From Phytophthora quininea (Eukaryota > Oomycota > Peronosporomycetes > Peronosporales > Peronosporaceae): 64,000 nt of DNA. Where the stretch lies: positions 248,001 to 312,000 of the forward strand of contig JAAVTG010000561.1 of the NCBI GenBank assembly GCA_011947345.1, read 5' to 3'. The notes beneath the pieces were generated by a model that saw nothing but the letters and a program-made list of their open reading frames with translations, did no database searches and was not told the origin of the DNA. How positions within the stretch are numbered: the first letter of the stretch is position 1; each line of letters opens with the position of its first letter. Made by a program: the position numbers and the translations under genes. Of this stretch, positions 44,031 to 53,501 are shown in pieces.

Positions 44031-46789
44031 ATGGCCGGCGCGCCACCTCCGTCCTCCGGTCTGCCGGCGCGCAGCACCCTGCCGCCGCTGTCGCAAGGCC
44101 CGCGGTCCTCCATGATGTCGGTCGAGTACGACGGCATCCCGCTGCCGCCGCCCAGCATCCGCTCGTGCGGCTCGCAGCAGTACGTGACCAGCTACATCCC
44201 CACGGGGGCGGCCTTCCCCTCGGGCAGCGTGCAAGACCTCATCTCCAGCATGAAGAGCTACGCTAGCGCCACCGACCTGGTGCGCACGTACAGCGAGATC
44301 CCCTCGGTCGAAGAAGCTCTGGTGACGCTCGACCGAGCCGCCGTGGCCCTCTCCGCTCGCCGCTACCGAGACGCTCTCAAATTGTATCTGGAAGGCGGCT
44401 ACGCCATGGCCAACGTGGCTGAACGACAAGCCAACCCGAAAATCTGCAACCTGCTCACTAGCAAAGGCTTCGAGACGTTGAATTGGTGCGCCAGACTCTG
44501 CGACTGGATCGAAGGCCGCGTCAAAGAGAAACATCCTCGTCCAGGAGTGCACAAAGTGGGCATTCCTGTGCCCAACTGGGACGAAGACTGGGTCGGTCCT
44601 TACCTGGACGAAGAAGAAGCGAGACGTATGTGGTACACGCCCGTGTATTGCCCGCACCCGATCGACTTCTCCAACATGGGCTACCGACTCCGGTGCGTTG
44701 AGACGGGCAGACGCCCGCGACTGATGATTTGCATCACCATGTACAATGAAGGCCCGCAGCAATTGAAGGCAACATTGAAGAAACTGGCCAACAATTTGGC
44801 GTATCTGAAGGAACAGCAACCAGGACATGAGAAATCGCTCACTGGAGCGTTCGCAGGAGACGACGTGTGGCAAAATGTGCTGGTCTGCATCGTGGCAGAT
44901 GGACGCGAACACATTAACGACAAGATGTTGGACTACTTGGAGGCGATCGGACTCTACGACGAAGACTTGTTGACCATCAACAGTGCCGGTATCGGTGCGC
45001 AGTGCCACTTGTTCGAGCACACGCTGCAGCTTTCCGTTAATGGCAAGTGTCTGCTACCTATCCAGACGGTCTTTGCTTTTAAAGAGAACAAGGCCAGCAA
45101 GTTGGACAGTCACCACTGGTACTATAACGCGTTTGCCGAACAGCTGCAGCCTGAGTACACTGCCATCATGGACGTTGGAACGATGCTGACTAAGTCGGCG
45201 CTGTACCACATGCTGTTCGCGTTCGAGCGGAACCACCAGATTGGTGGAGCCTGCGGCCAACTCACTGTGGAGAAGCCTTACGCGAACTTGGGCAACTGGG
45301 TCATCTCGGCGCAGCACTTTGAGTACAAGATCTCCAACATCTTTGACAAGTCTCTGGAGAGCTGTTTTGGCTTCATCAGCGTCTTGCCAGGAGCATTCTC
45401 GGTGTATCGCTACGAAGCGATACGTGGTGCTCCATTAGACGCCTACTTCCAGACGTTGAATGTCGATCTGGACGTGCTCGGACCGTTTATCGGCAACATG
45501 TACCTGGCCGAGGACAGAATCCTATCCTTCGAGGTTGTTGCACGCAAAGACTGCAACTGGACCATGCATTACGTTAAGGACGCGGTCGCACGCACGGATG
45601 TACCAACCGATCTGGTGGGGTTGATTTCGCAGCGCAAGCGCTGGCTCAATGGAGCGTTCTTCGCCACGCTGTTCAGCATTTGGAACTGGGGACGGATTTA
45701 CTCTGAGAGCTCGCACACTTTCGTACGCAAGCTGGCATTCCTGGTGTTCTACGTCTACCACTTGCTGTACACGGCGTTTGGGTTCTTCTTGCCGGCGAAT
45801 TTGTACCTGGCGCTGTATTTCATCGTGTTCCAAGGCTTCCAGCAGAACCGACTCAAGTTTGTCGACACTTCGCACTACTCGCAGACTGTGCTGGACTGTG
45901 CAGTGTACATTTACAACTTCGTGTACCTGTTCGGTCTGCTCATGCTCATCATTGGTCTGGGCAACAACCCGAAGCACATGAAGCTGACGTATTATTTCGT
46001 CGGAGCAGTCTTTGGCGTGATGATGATGCTGTCGTCGCTGGTCGGCGTTGGCATCTTCTTCTCGTCCGATCCGTCCTGGAACTCGATCGTGGTGTCTATC
46101 CTCACCATTGGCGTCTACTTCATCGGTTCGGCGCTGCACGGCGAACTCCACCACATCTTCATGACGTTCACGCATTACACGGCGCTCATCCCGAGTTTTG
46201 TGAACATCTTCACGATCTACTCGTTCTGTAACCTTCAGGATTTGTCGTGGGGTACAAAGGCCTTCACGATGACCCGCTGCTAATTGCTTCACTCGATGAG
46301 ACTGAGAAGGGCGACTTCAAGGACGTCATCGCAAAGCGCCGTGCGCTGGAGGAACGTCGCCGAGAGGAGAAACAGCGCGTCGAGAACCGGAAGAAGACCT
46401 TCGAGGCCTTCCGGACCAACATCTTGCTGACGTGGGCCTTTTCCAACCTCATCCTGGCGCTTTTCATCGTGTACTTTGCAGATTCATCGACGTACATGCC
46501 GGTGCTGTACATCTTCGTTGCTAGCATCAACTCGTGCCGTCTGCTTGGATGTATTGGCCATTGGGTCTACATCCACACGGCTGGCTTGCGCGGAAGGTTC
46601 ATTGACAAGTCGGACTGCGGTAATGGAGCAGGCCGATACCCGCAGAATTCGTACGTGCAGCTTGATGAGCACTACGCTGCCCTAGCAGAGGACCAGCGCA
46701 ACTACGCGTCGGCGTATGCATCCGTACGAACCAACGGATCTGTACGCACCAACGGATCAGGCTCCAACGACATCGCCTCGGTCGCCTAA
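44031..46789 (+). CDS. CHS: Chitin synthase (GT2), one frameshift near the C-terminus
   Basis: Processive beta-1,4-N-acetylglucosaminyltransferase of the plasma membrane. About 920 residues with no intron. The Pro/Ser-rich N-terminus is followed by a helical MIT-like domain (about residues 90-140, around LDRAAVALSARRYRDALKLY). The catalytic domain has CITMYNEG, CIVADGR, MDVGT, the acceptor motif LAEDRIL and the hallmark QRKRWLNG, followed by at least six membrane segments. The break is at AAGG (46259-46260), where one more G joins SWGTK to GLHDDPLL. The C-terminal part has a charged helix, two more membrane segments and a short repeat SVRTNGSVRTNGSG. Start ATG 44031 is favoured over an in-frame GTG at 44016. 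Confidence 0.95.
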
Positions 46790-46992
46790 GTCCAAGTTTT
46801 TCACGCCTTCCAGCTGCGACAGCGAGCAGCCAGCCACACACCGTCGAGGATTCCAAACAACCACCGAGCAATCAGTGCGTAGCCCAGTCTAGTCTAGATG
46901 AAGAAACTTTTAAACACTTCCAAGCTTCATGTTCGAGCGCGATCTTTCCACGGTCAGATCGCTCTGCTTTGCTTGTCAAAATCTTCGTGGCC

Positions 46993-47460
46993 ATGGCTGC
47001 GGATATGGCCAAGGATTCGGCGTTGCTTGTCGGGACGTGGATTAGCACCGAGGCCTTTGGCAATACTTGGCTGGACTGGTCTCAAGCTGTGAAGGACCAG
47101 CGCGTACAGCTGAAGCTCACATTCGAGCGAGGAGGCGTCTATAGTTTTAATCTGCTGACAAACGACGATGCGCGAGACGTGACGTCGAATTTCCGCGATG
47201 TGATCCCGAGTCAAGGCTCCTACATACTACGCGGCGAAAACAAAATTGTCATCGAAAGGACAGCTCTGGCATCGAGTGGACGTTTTTATTCGAGGAGGAA
47301 GACAGTCTAAGAATCCGGTGGGTCCTTTTTGAACGGCTAAGGCTGATTGTGCGCTCTCATGTTAATACTTGAGTGCTTTTCTAGACTGGCTGGAGCTGCC
47401 CGTTTTGGTCGATGCAAGGGTGTGGACGTCATCTACTTCGACCGAGTCAAGGCAGAGTAA
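46993..47460 (+). CDS. Small unknown protein, two exons, one frameshift
   Basis: About 132 residues. It starts MAADMAKDSALLVGTWISTE and alternates short hydrophobic and charged stretches, suggesting a small beta-rich fold (QLKLTFERGGVYSFNLL, IVIEKD, WTFLFEEED). An intron at 47318-47384 (GTGGGT to CTAG, 67 nt) leads to RLAGAARFGRCKGVDVIYF and the stop. The frame breaks at an A3 run (47255-47257), where one extra A gives IEKDSSGIEW. No family was recognised. It lies tail to tail with AVEN, whose stop is only 54 bp away. Confidence 0.6.
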
Positions 47461-47514
47461 CTCGGCGAGAGCGCAGCTTGAAGCCTCAATAGTGAATCCA
47501 TTATTTTTTTGTCT

Positions 47515-48328
47515 TCAAACATCCAGGAGGTCGTCTAGCCACTCTTCAAGCTGTTCCGTCGCTGCTGGAGTCGATGTTGTCGGAGCAGGTGCTGTATTGA
47601 TGGGAGCACTTGCTGCTGTGGAGCCCGACGTCGACCCACTCAAGTTTAGCAGGAAATCTAACTCTACGTCTGCAGACTTGGACTCTTTTGCTGCTTCTTT
47701 CACCTCGGTTATTGTAGTCCCAGGAACAGCAACATCAACGACGTCTTCCTCAACATCACTGTCCTCTTCCTGTGGCTGAAAGGGGAAGTCCGTCTACAAC
47801 AACAATCAATACATCAGCCAACAGCAATCCAAGGCCAGTTCTTCCTGCACTCACGCAGTATTTCGGGTCTATCCGATAGCGAATACTTGGCGGCACCAGC
47901 TGCAGCTGCGACGCGATCCACTCTAGGTCCTATGCATCAAAATACATTCAATATTCATCCTGTAAACAGTATCTTTGGGCTACTGCATCAACGTACCAGC
48001 ACTCCGACGCTGTTCTCTTCCTCGTCGGCGTCGTCCTTCTCCCATTGCTTCATCGTGCGGCTCTGGAAGTGAGATCCAGATGTAGCCCCCAACTCCCCCT
48101 ATAGTTCTGCTCGGACGCGAAGAACTGCGTGCGTCCGCCATAGTCGAGCTGCTCAGACTGCTCCTGCTCTTCCTCTTGCTCGCGTTCCTCGAAGCGGTAG
48201 GCGTTCGACTCAAGATTCCGCAGGTGGCCCTGTCTGCCTCTTCCAGACGTGCCACGTCCAGCGTCGCCTCGCCCGCGTCCTCGTCCTCGTCCATGCGTCG
48301 CGTTGTACTTGATTCGCGACCTGCCCAT
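47515..48328 (-). CDS. AVEN: AVEN-like RG-rich protein, three exons, one frameshift
   Basis: Exons 48328-47997, 47929-47855 and 47793-47515. The N-terminus is an RG/RGG tract (HGRGRGRGRGDAGRG), then an acidic region, then HFQSRTMKQWEKDDADEE, LQLVPPSIRYR, VELDFLLNLSG and the terminal EEWLDDLLDV. The RG tract, the short W-containing core and the ELD-LLNL/EEL-WLD ending match the layout of animal AVEN. In animals AVEN binds BCL-XL and APAF1 and, through its RG tract, G-quadruplex RNA; the RNA role is the more plausible one here. The break is at a C5 run (48086-48090 on plus). Confidence 0.75.
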
Positions 48329-48532
48329 TCTTGCCGCTACTGCGAAAATGAGTCAAAAACGACCAATACATTCTCGTGGAATTTGACAATATCATTTCGC
48401 GAACTTGACTTTGTTAACCAAGAAGACCATGTAGAAATAAACACTATCCCACATGAACTTTAGATGAAATCAACTCCGTTGTTCATTAGTGGTGCGTTCA
48501 CAACACCAGAAGACTATCAGCAGACACTACAT

Positions 48533-49409
48533 CTACTTCTTCGACTTCTTGGTGGCGAGCTTACGCTGGTAGAACTCCAGCTCCTTGCCCTCCAGGATGT
48601 AGCCGTCGGCGCGGCCGGACTGGCCGGGGCGCGAGGCGATCACAGCCAGCAGACGGCCAGACACGACCTGCTCGTCGATCTTGGGGTCCAGCACGCGCGT
48701 GCGCTGGCGAGCAGCCAGCTTGCGCAGCACGTGGTTGGACTTCTTGACCTCCTCCTCCTCGTGGTGGGGGCGTTCTTCTTGACGCCAATCTTGACGCCGT
48801 AGTGGGCCTCGTACCACTGACGGAACGGGGTGGCGTCGACCAGCACAACGGCGCCCTTGACGAGCGTCTTGGTACGCACAAGCTCGTTGTTCGAGGCGTT
48901 GTACACAACGTCAAGGATACGAGCCTTGCGGGCGCAGACCTCCGTGCCCCACGAGAAGTTGCCCGTCTCCAGGTGCAGAGCGCGGAACTTCAGGTGGCCA
49001 CCACGCACACGCACGGCGTGCACGCGCTTGCCGCCGAGCTTGGTGTTAGCGGGCTGACGGCCGAGCTCGAATTTCCTTTTCTTGCGGTACTGCTTGCGCT
49101 TGCCACCAGTTTCGCGGCGCTTGTGGCGCGAATCGCGAGAGATACCTGAGAACGTTTAAAACACTCGACAAGTTAGAGGGTTGGTCCGAATGGAACACTC
49201 AACGCCGAAAAATGGGTAATCGAGGACTGGAACGGAGAACCGGCGGCCTCGAATGCTGCACGACAGGGGATACAGCAGAGAGGCCGCGGTCGGGCCGAAC
49301 GGGGAGATGACACTCAAGACCCGAGCAGCCGCGTGCGAAGACACCTCCGTCCAGCAGGACTCCACGCCAGCGACGAAGACAGCAACAAGAGGTCGAGGAG
49401 CTTACCCAT
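48533..49409 (-). CDS. RPS8: 40S ribosomal protein S8 (eS8), one frameshift
   Basis: Structural protein of the small ribosomal subunit. The first coding exon is four bases (ATG G, 49409-49406); a 260-nt intron follows, and exon 2 is 49145-48533. Landmarks: [74 protein letters not shown] and [12 protein letters not shown]. The break is near 48771-48776, where one more base joins GVKK to RPHHEEEEV. Confidence 0.96.
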
Positions 49410-49604
49410 GATTCCGACGGAGTAATTTCGGTACTGAAAAGCCTCTTGGAAAGCGCAAGAAGCTCAAGCGCTTCGTGGCCAGTCAAAAACATGCTCCTTT
49501 TGTGTCCACGACCAGATAAAATGCATGGCTATATGATAGGTATCAAATCGGTACAGTGTACCCTTGTTTTGCCGCTATTTTTCAAGATTGCCGCCAAAAC
49601 GAAC

Positions 49605-51069
49605 ATGCCCCAGGAAGACTTCTCCGCGGAGCTGCTGCAGCTCTACTATGGTGCGTGATGAAATCCCACCAAGGTATCCACGTATTGTATTTTCAAAGAC
49701 CTATCTATTGACCTCGTTTCCACGCTCTGTGTCCCTGTACAACCTTGTTTACTGCCAGATCGACTGTTCCCGTACCAGCAAATGGCCCAATGGCTCAGCT
49801 ACGACGGAGGAGAGGAGTTTTTCTTCCGTCGTGAGCTGTCGTACACGCTGGAGAACGACACGTACATCCGTTACAAGGCCTTCCACAACGCCGAGGAGCT
49901 CAAGACGTCCATGAGCAAGACGCTGCCCTTCAAGATCGATATCGGTGCTGTATTCAGTGTGTCACCCGCTGACAAGGGCAAGGTCAGCGCCCAGGACTTC
50001 ACTCCGCAGGAGAGAGCTGGTCTTCGATATCGATCTTACGGACTACGACGACATCCGCACGTGTTGCGAAGGAGCTGCCATCTGCGAAAAGTGCTGGAAG
50101 TTCATGGTCGCGGCCGTGAAGGTGCTCAACGCCGCGCTGAGAGAGGACTTTGGCTTCGAGAACCTGTTGTGGGTCTACTCTGGACGTCGTGGTATCCATT
50201 GCTGGGTCGCAGACGAAAGAGCCCGTGAGCTGGAGAACGAGGCTCGCTCGGCGGTGGTTGGATACCTGTCACTGGTGGAGGGCAATGAGAACTCGGCCAG
50301 AAAGGTCAAGCTCCGTGAGCCGCTGCATCCGTCGCTCGAGTGAGTGTGATCACGTACAAGATTTACTGTGAAATATTACTGCTAACGAAGGATGCTTGTG
50401 CTTGACTTTCAGCCGCGCGCACCGCCTGCTGGAGCCAATGTTCGAGAGCGTGATCCTGTCAGAGGATGGTCAAGGCATTCTCTGCTCGGAGGAGCACTGG
50501 TCCAAGCTTCTGGCCATGGTGCCTGACGAAGACATTCGTGCGAACATGGCACGTCGTTGGGGCGCAACCAGCTCCAGCACGACCCCGTCCGAAAAATGGC
50601 GCGAGCTCAAGGAGGCTGTGGCCAAACAAGTTCAGAAGAACGCAAACAGCGCTCGCAGCGGCAGCAACCTCAAGCGTTTGGCACCAAATGGAGATGCCAC
50701 CAATCGCTTTGCTGCGGCTGAGCTGCGCACATGCCTGCAGGAGATCGTGATGGCGTACCTTTACCCACGACTGGATGCTAATGTGTCTAAGCAGCGGAAT
50801 CACTTGCTGAAGAGTCCATTTGCTGTGCATCCCAAGACTGGCCGGGTTTGCGTTCCCATCGATGTGTCTGTCATGGAGAAATTCAACCCGTTCAACGTAC
50901 CCACGCTGGGCCAACTACACGAGGAGCTGGACTCCGACAAGCCTGCTACAAGCATGAAGAAGTACGTGGACTTTTTGATTCCTCATTCCTGAAGCCGCTG
51001 GCTGTTGCGGCCAAGAGAAAAGAGCGTGAAGCACGGGAGGCTGATGCGCCAATGACTGGAGACTGGTAG
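49605..51069 (+). CDS. PRIM1: DNA primase small (catalytic) subunit, two frame breaks
   Basis: Synthesises RNA primers with polymerase alpha. Exons 49605-49650, 49759-50339 and 50413-51069. Landmarks: [29 protein letters not shown], the catalytic aspartates in [12 protein letters not shown], the zinc-binding [24 protein letters not shown] and [13 protein letters not shown] break in the GA repeat 50010-50016 (two missing bases, or one extra) precedes LVFDID. A T5 run (50972-50976) lacks one base before DSSFLKPL; the protein ends APMTGDW. Confidence 0.94.
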
Positions 51070-51205
51070 AAGCTCCAGTCCTGAGGGAGCGGAATAGCAG
51101 CAAACATGGGTGTAGAGTTGGCTCACAGCTATCGCAGGTAAATATATTGCGTGCCTAGGAACCTGCATGGTGCCGTGTTAATGTCTTGCCACTCATCGTA
51201 GCAGC

Positions 51206-52915
51206 CTAATTGGAACCGCGAGCCGCTCTAGCCGCTTTGAAGCGGGATACGCGCTTCACCGGTTGCTGTCGCAAGCAAACAATATCAGGAAATAAACAAA
51301 TAGCATCGACAGAAAGCAATTTACACGTACGGCTTCGCCAACAGGCTCAAGTGACACTGTTTCACCCGTGTAGTTAGTACCGTGGAAGCGCGATTGCCGA
51401 GGCTGTTGGAACGGAGATGACACCGAAGTACCAGGAGTTGAAATTGATGTTGGGGCATTCTCCGCGATCGAATGCTCTACGATGCTGCCTGAAAAGGCTG
51501 ATGCTGAAGAGGATGGCCCAGAAGAAATTGGTACAGGCGACTTCAACGATGGGGACGGTACTGCCCCAGGTGCAGCTGCGGTAGTTGATGGAGCTGGCTT
51601 GGGCTTTGGTGCTGGCGTTGTCGCAACATGCCCAGCTCCATTAACCTTGGCCTCTGCCTTCTCGCGCATTTGTTTCACCTTCTCTCCAAGCTTTTCGTCG
51701 GTAGGACAAAGTTCCTTTGCGCGCTCAAAAGCGTCCGCAGCTTCCTCGAACTTCTCGAGAGCAGCCAAAGCACAGGCCCGGCGATAATGCCCTTTCACCC
51801 ACGGCTCATGCAACGCAACAGCAGCATCAGCATCTTTCAGTGCCAGATCGTACTTTTGAGGCGATGGTACGCTGCAGCACGGTTGCCATATAAAATCTAC
51901 AGAATCATAGGGGAAATGCGTCAGTACCTCGCCAGCATTCGGGAGCACGTTGTGGTTCACGTACATGAGAGGTTGGGTCCAACTCAATGGCCTGTGAATA
52001 ATACTGAGTGGCAGCCTGAAAACGTCTACGTGCAAAAGCTTCGTTCCCCTTGGCTTTCAACGAAGCAGCCCGAGTTTCCGCTGATTCTTCCTCCTTCTTA
52101 TCCTCAGTTTCGGCGCTTTCGCCAGCAGATTCGCGAGCTTCGAGCTCCTCCATGCGCTTCATCATGTCGTCCCAATTCCACGCAGCCTGTTCCTCCTTCA
52201 GTCGCTCTTCTTCCTCCACCTCAAAGTACTCCTTAATGTCTACAACATACATCACGTTAGCAATGACTCGCCAATGATTGCGTCCAACCAACTTGCCACA
52301 CCTTCATCGGTTGCCTTCGCAATAGGGCCCAGATCGCTCTCTTCCTCCGTCTCCTGGATCTCCCGAATGTTTGCGTCCTCGTACATTTTCTGCAGCTGAG
52401 CGACGCTGCCCACATCCGTCTTCTTGGAGTTCAACTCGTGCAGATTCTCCTCTTGCGTCTTAATCTGCTTCTGTAGCTCTACCCGCAGCAATTCATCATC
52501 AGCGCCACTCACTAAACGAATCCAATAATGTAGGCACCTTTTTCTTGCGGCTGATGATCTCCACAGCCTGCGGGGCCGACCGCCATGAGAAGAACTCATC
52601 GCCCAGATGTGCCAGCAACTCGTTGGTGCGCACCAGTTTGCCAGGTACCATGGCTCGCTTACCCAGTGGCACCATCACTTTATGTGAGAGCTGATTGGGC
52701 AGCTCCGTCAGTGTGGCGGCCACAGCATCGTAGCGCTCTACCTGGTCCTGCAGCTTAGCCAGCGCCTCGCGGGTGCTCTCGACGTGCTGTCGTATAGCAG
52801 CAACAGTGTAAAGTTAGCGAACGCTATAATGTAGTAGATAGACGTGGTAGATGCTGTCTACCTCCTGCAGAATGCGTGCATTTGCCGCCTCGGCCATCAT
52901 CCCCAGCGCCGCCAT
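51206..52915 (-). CDS. URI-type prefoldin with an inserted TPR domain
   Basis: Six exons. The N-terminal prefoldin coiled coil and hairpin carry KVMVPLGKRAMVPGKLVRTNE and HLGDEFFSWRSAPQAVEI, the URI/RMP signature. After an acidic linker (WNWDDMMKRMEELEARE) comes a three-unit TPR domain (LKAKGNEAFARRRFQAA, NRAAAYHRLKKYDLALKDA, GHYRRACALAALEKFEEA). A Pro/Ala/Ser linker follows, and the last exon restores the URI C-terminal box QPVKRVSRFKAAR. URI links RPB5 to the R2TP chaperone in animals and yeast, while TPRs there are on the separate RPAP3. The frame breaks at a T4 run (51854-51857 on plus) between LK and KYDLAL. All introns are GT-AG; start at ATG 52915. Confidence 0.8.
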
Positions 52916-52998
52916 GACGATCTATGAACCAGCCAGGTTTTGGACACAAACTGACGCAAAAATAGTCCAGTTTGTGCGCACGAGGAAAGAAAGTCAAC

Positions 52999-53352
52999 AT
53001 GGCAACGACAGCACCAGCGCCGGCGAAGCTCAAGACCCGCAGCGAGTTCTCCGTGACGCTGGAGGTGCCTACATCGACCGCTGCTGCGTCTTTCTACCGC
53101 TACGAGTACAAGGAGGCCGGTTCTAGCTGGGAGAAGAACGCACAGCTCGTGGACGCCGCTGTGGGCGCGACGGACGTGATATTGGACGACCTGAACCCGA
53201 CGAGCACCTACGAGGTGCGCGTCTACGAGGTCTCCAAGGACGACAACGGACAGGAGCAAGTGTCGCCTCCCAGCGAGGTCGCTGCGGTGGACACGGACGT
53301 ACCAGGCTGCGGGCCAAAGTCGGAGACCGGCTGCTTGTGCTCGATTCAATGA
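52999..53352 (+). CDS. Small fibronectin type III domain protein with a C-terminal CaaX box
   Basis: Intact 117-residue intronless protein. Residues about 8-100 form one FN3 domain (YRYEYKEAGSSWEK, LDDLNPTSTYEVRVYEVS, SPPSEVAAVDTDVPG). The end, GCLCSIQ, is a CaaX-type prenylation site with a terminal Gln, which favours farnesyltransferase, and has a further Cys two residues upstream that could be acylated. There is no signal peptide, so a cytosol-facing membrane-anchored FN3 adaptor is inferred. It is divergent from the URI-TPR gene, 83 bp between starts. Confidence 0.75.
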   Translation: MATTAPAPAKLKTRSEFSVTLEVPTSTAAASFYRYEYKEAGSSWEKNAQLVDAAVGATDVILDDLNPTSTYEVRVYEVSKDDNGQEQVSPPSEVAAVDTDVPGCGPKSETGCLCSIQ

Positions 53353-53501
53353 GTCGAAGAACACCCACCTGCAGGGAAACACACACGACTGTAACAACTC
53401 GTCCTATTCAGACATGCTTCCCATGTATACACACCTTGCGCAGCTCCCTAGTGTGTGGCTGGACGCGGGTGTCTTTTGCAACTGACTTTTCACGAGTTCC
53501 A

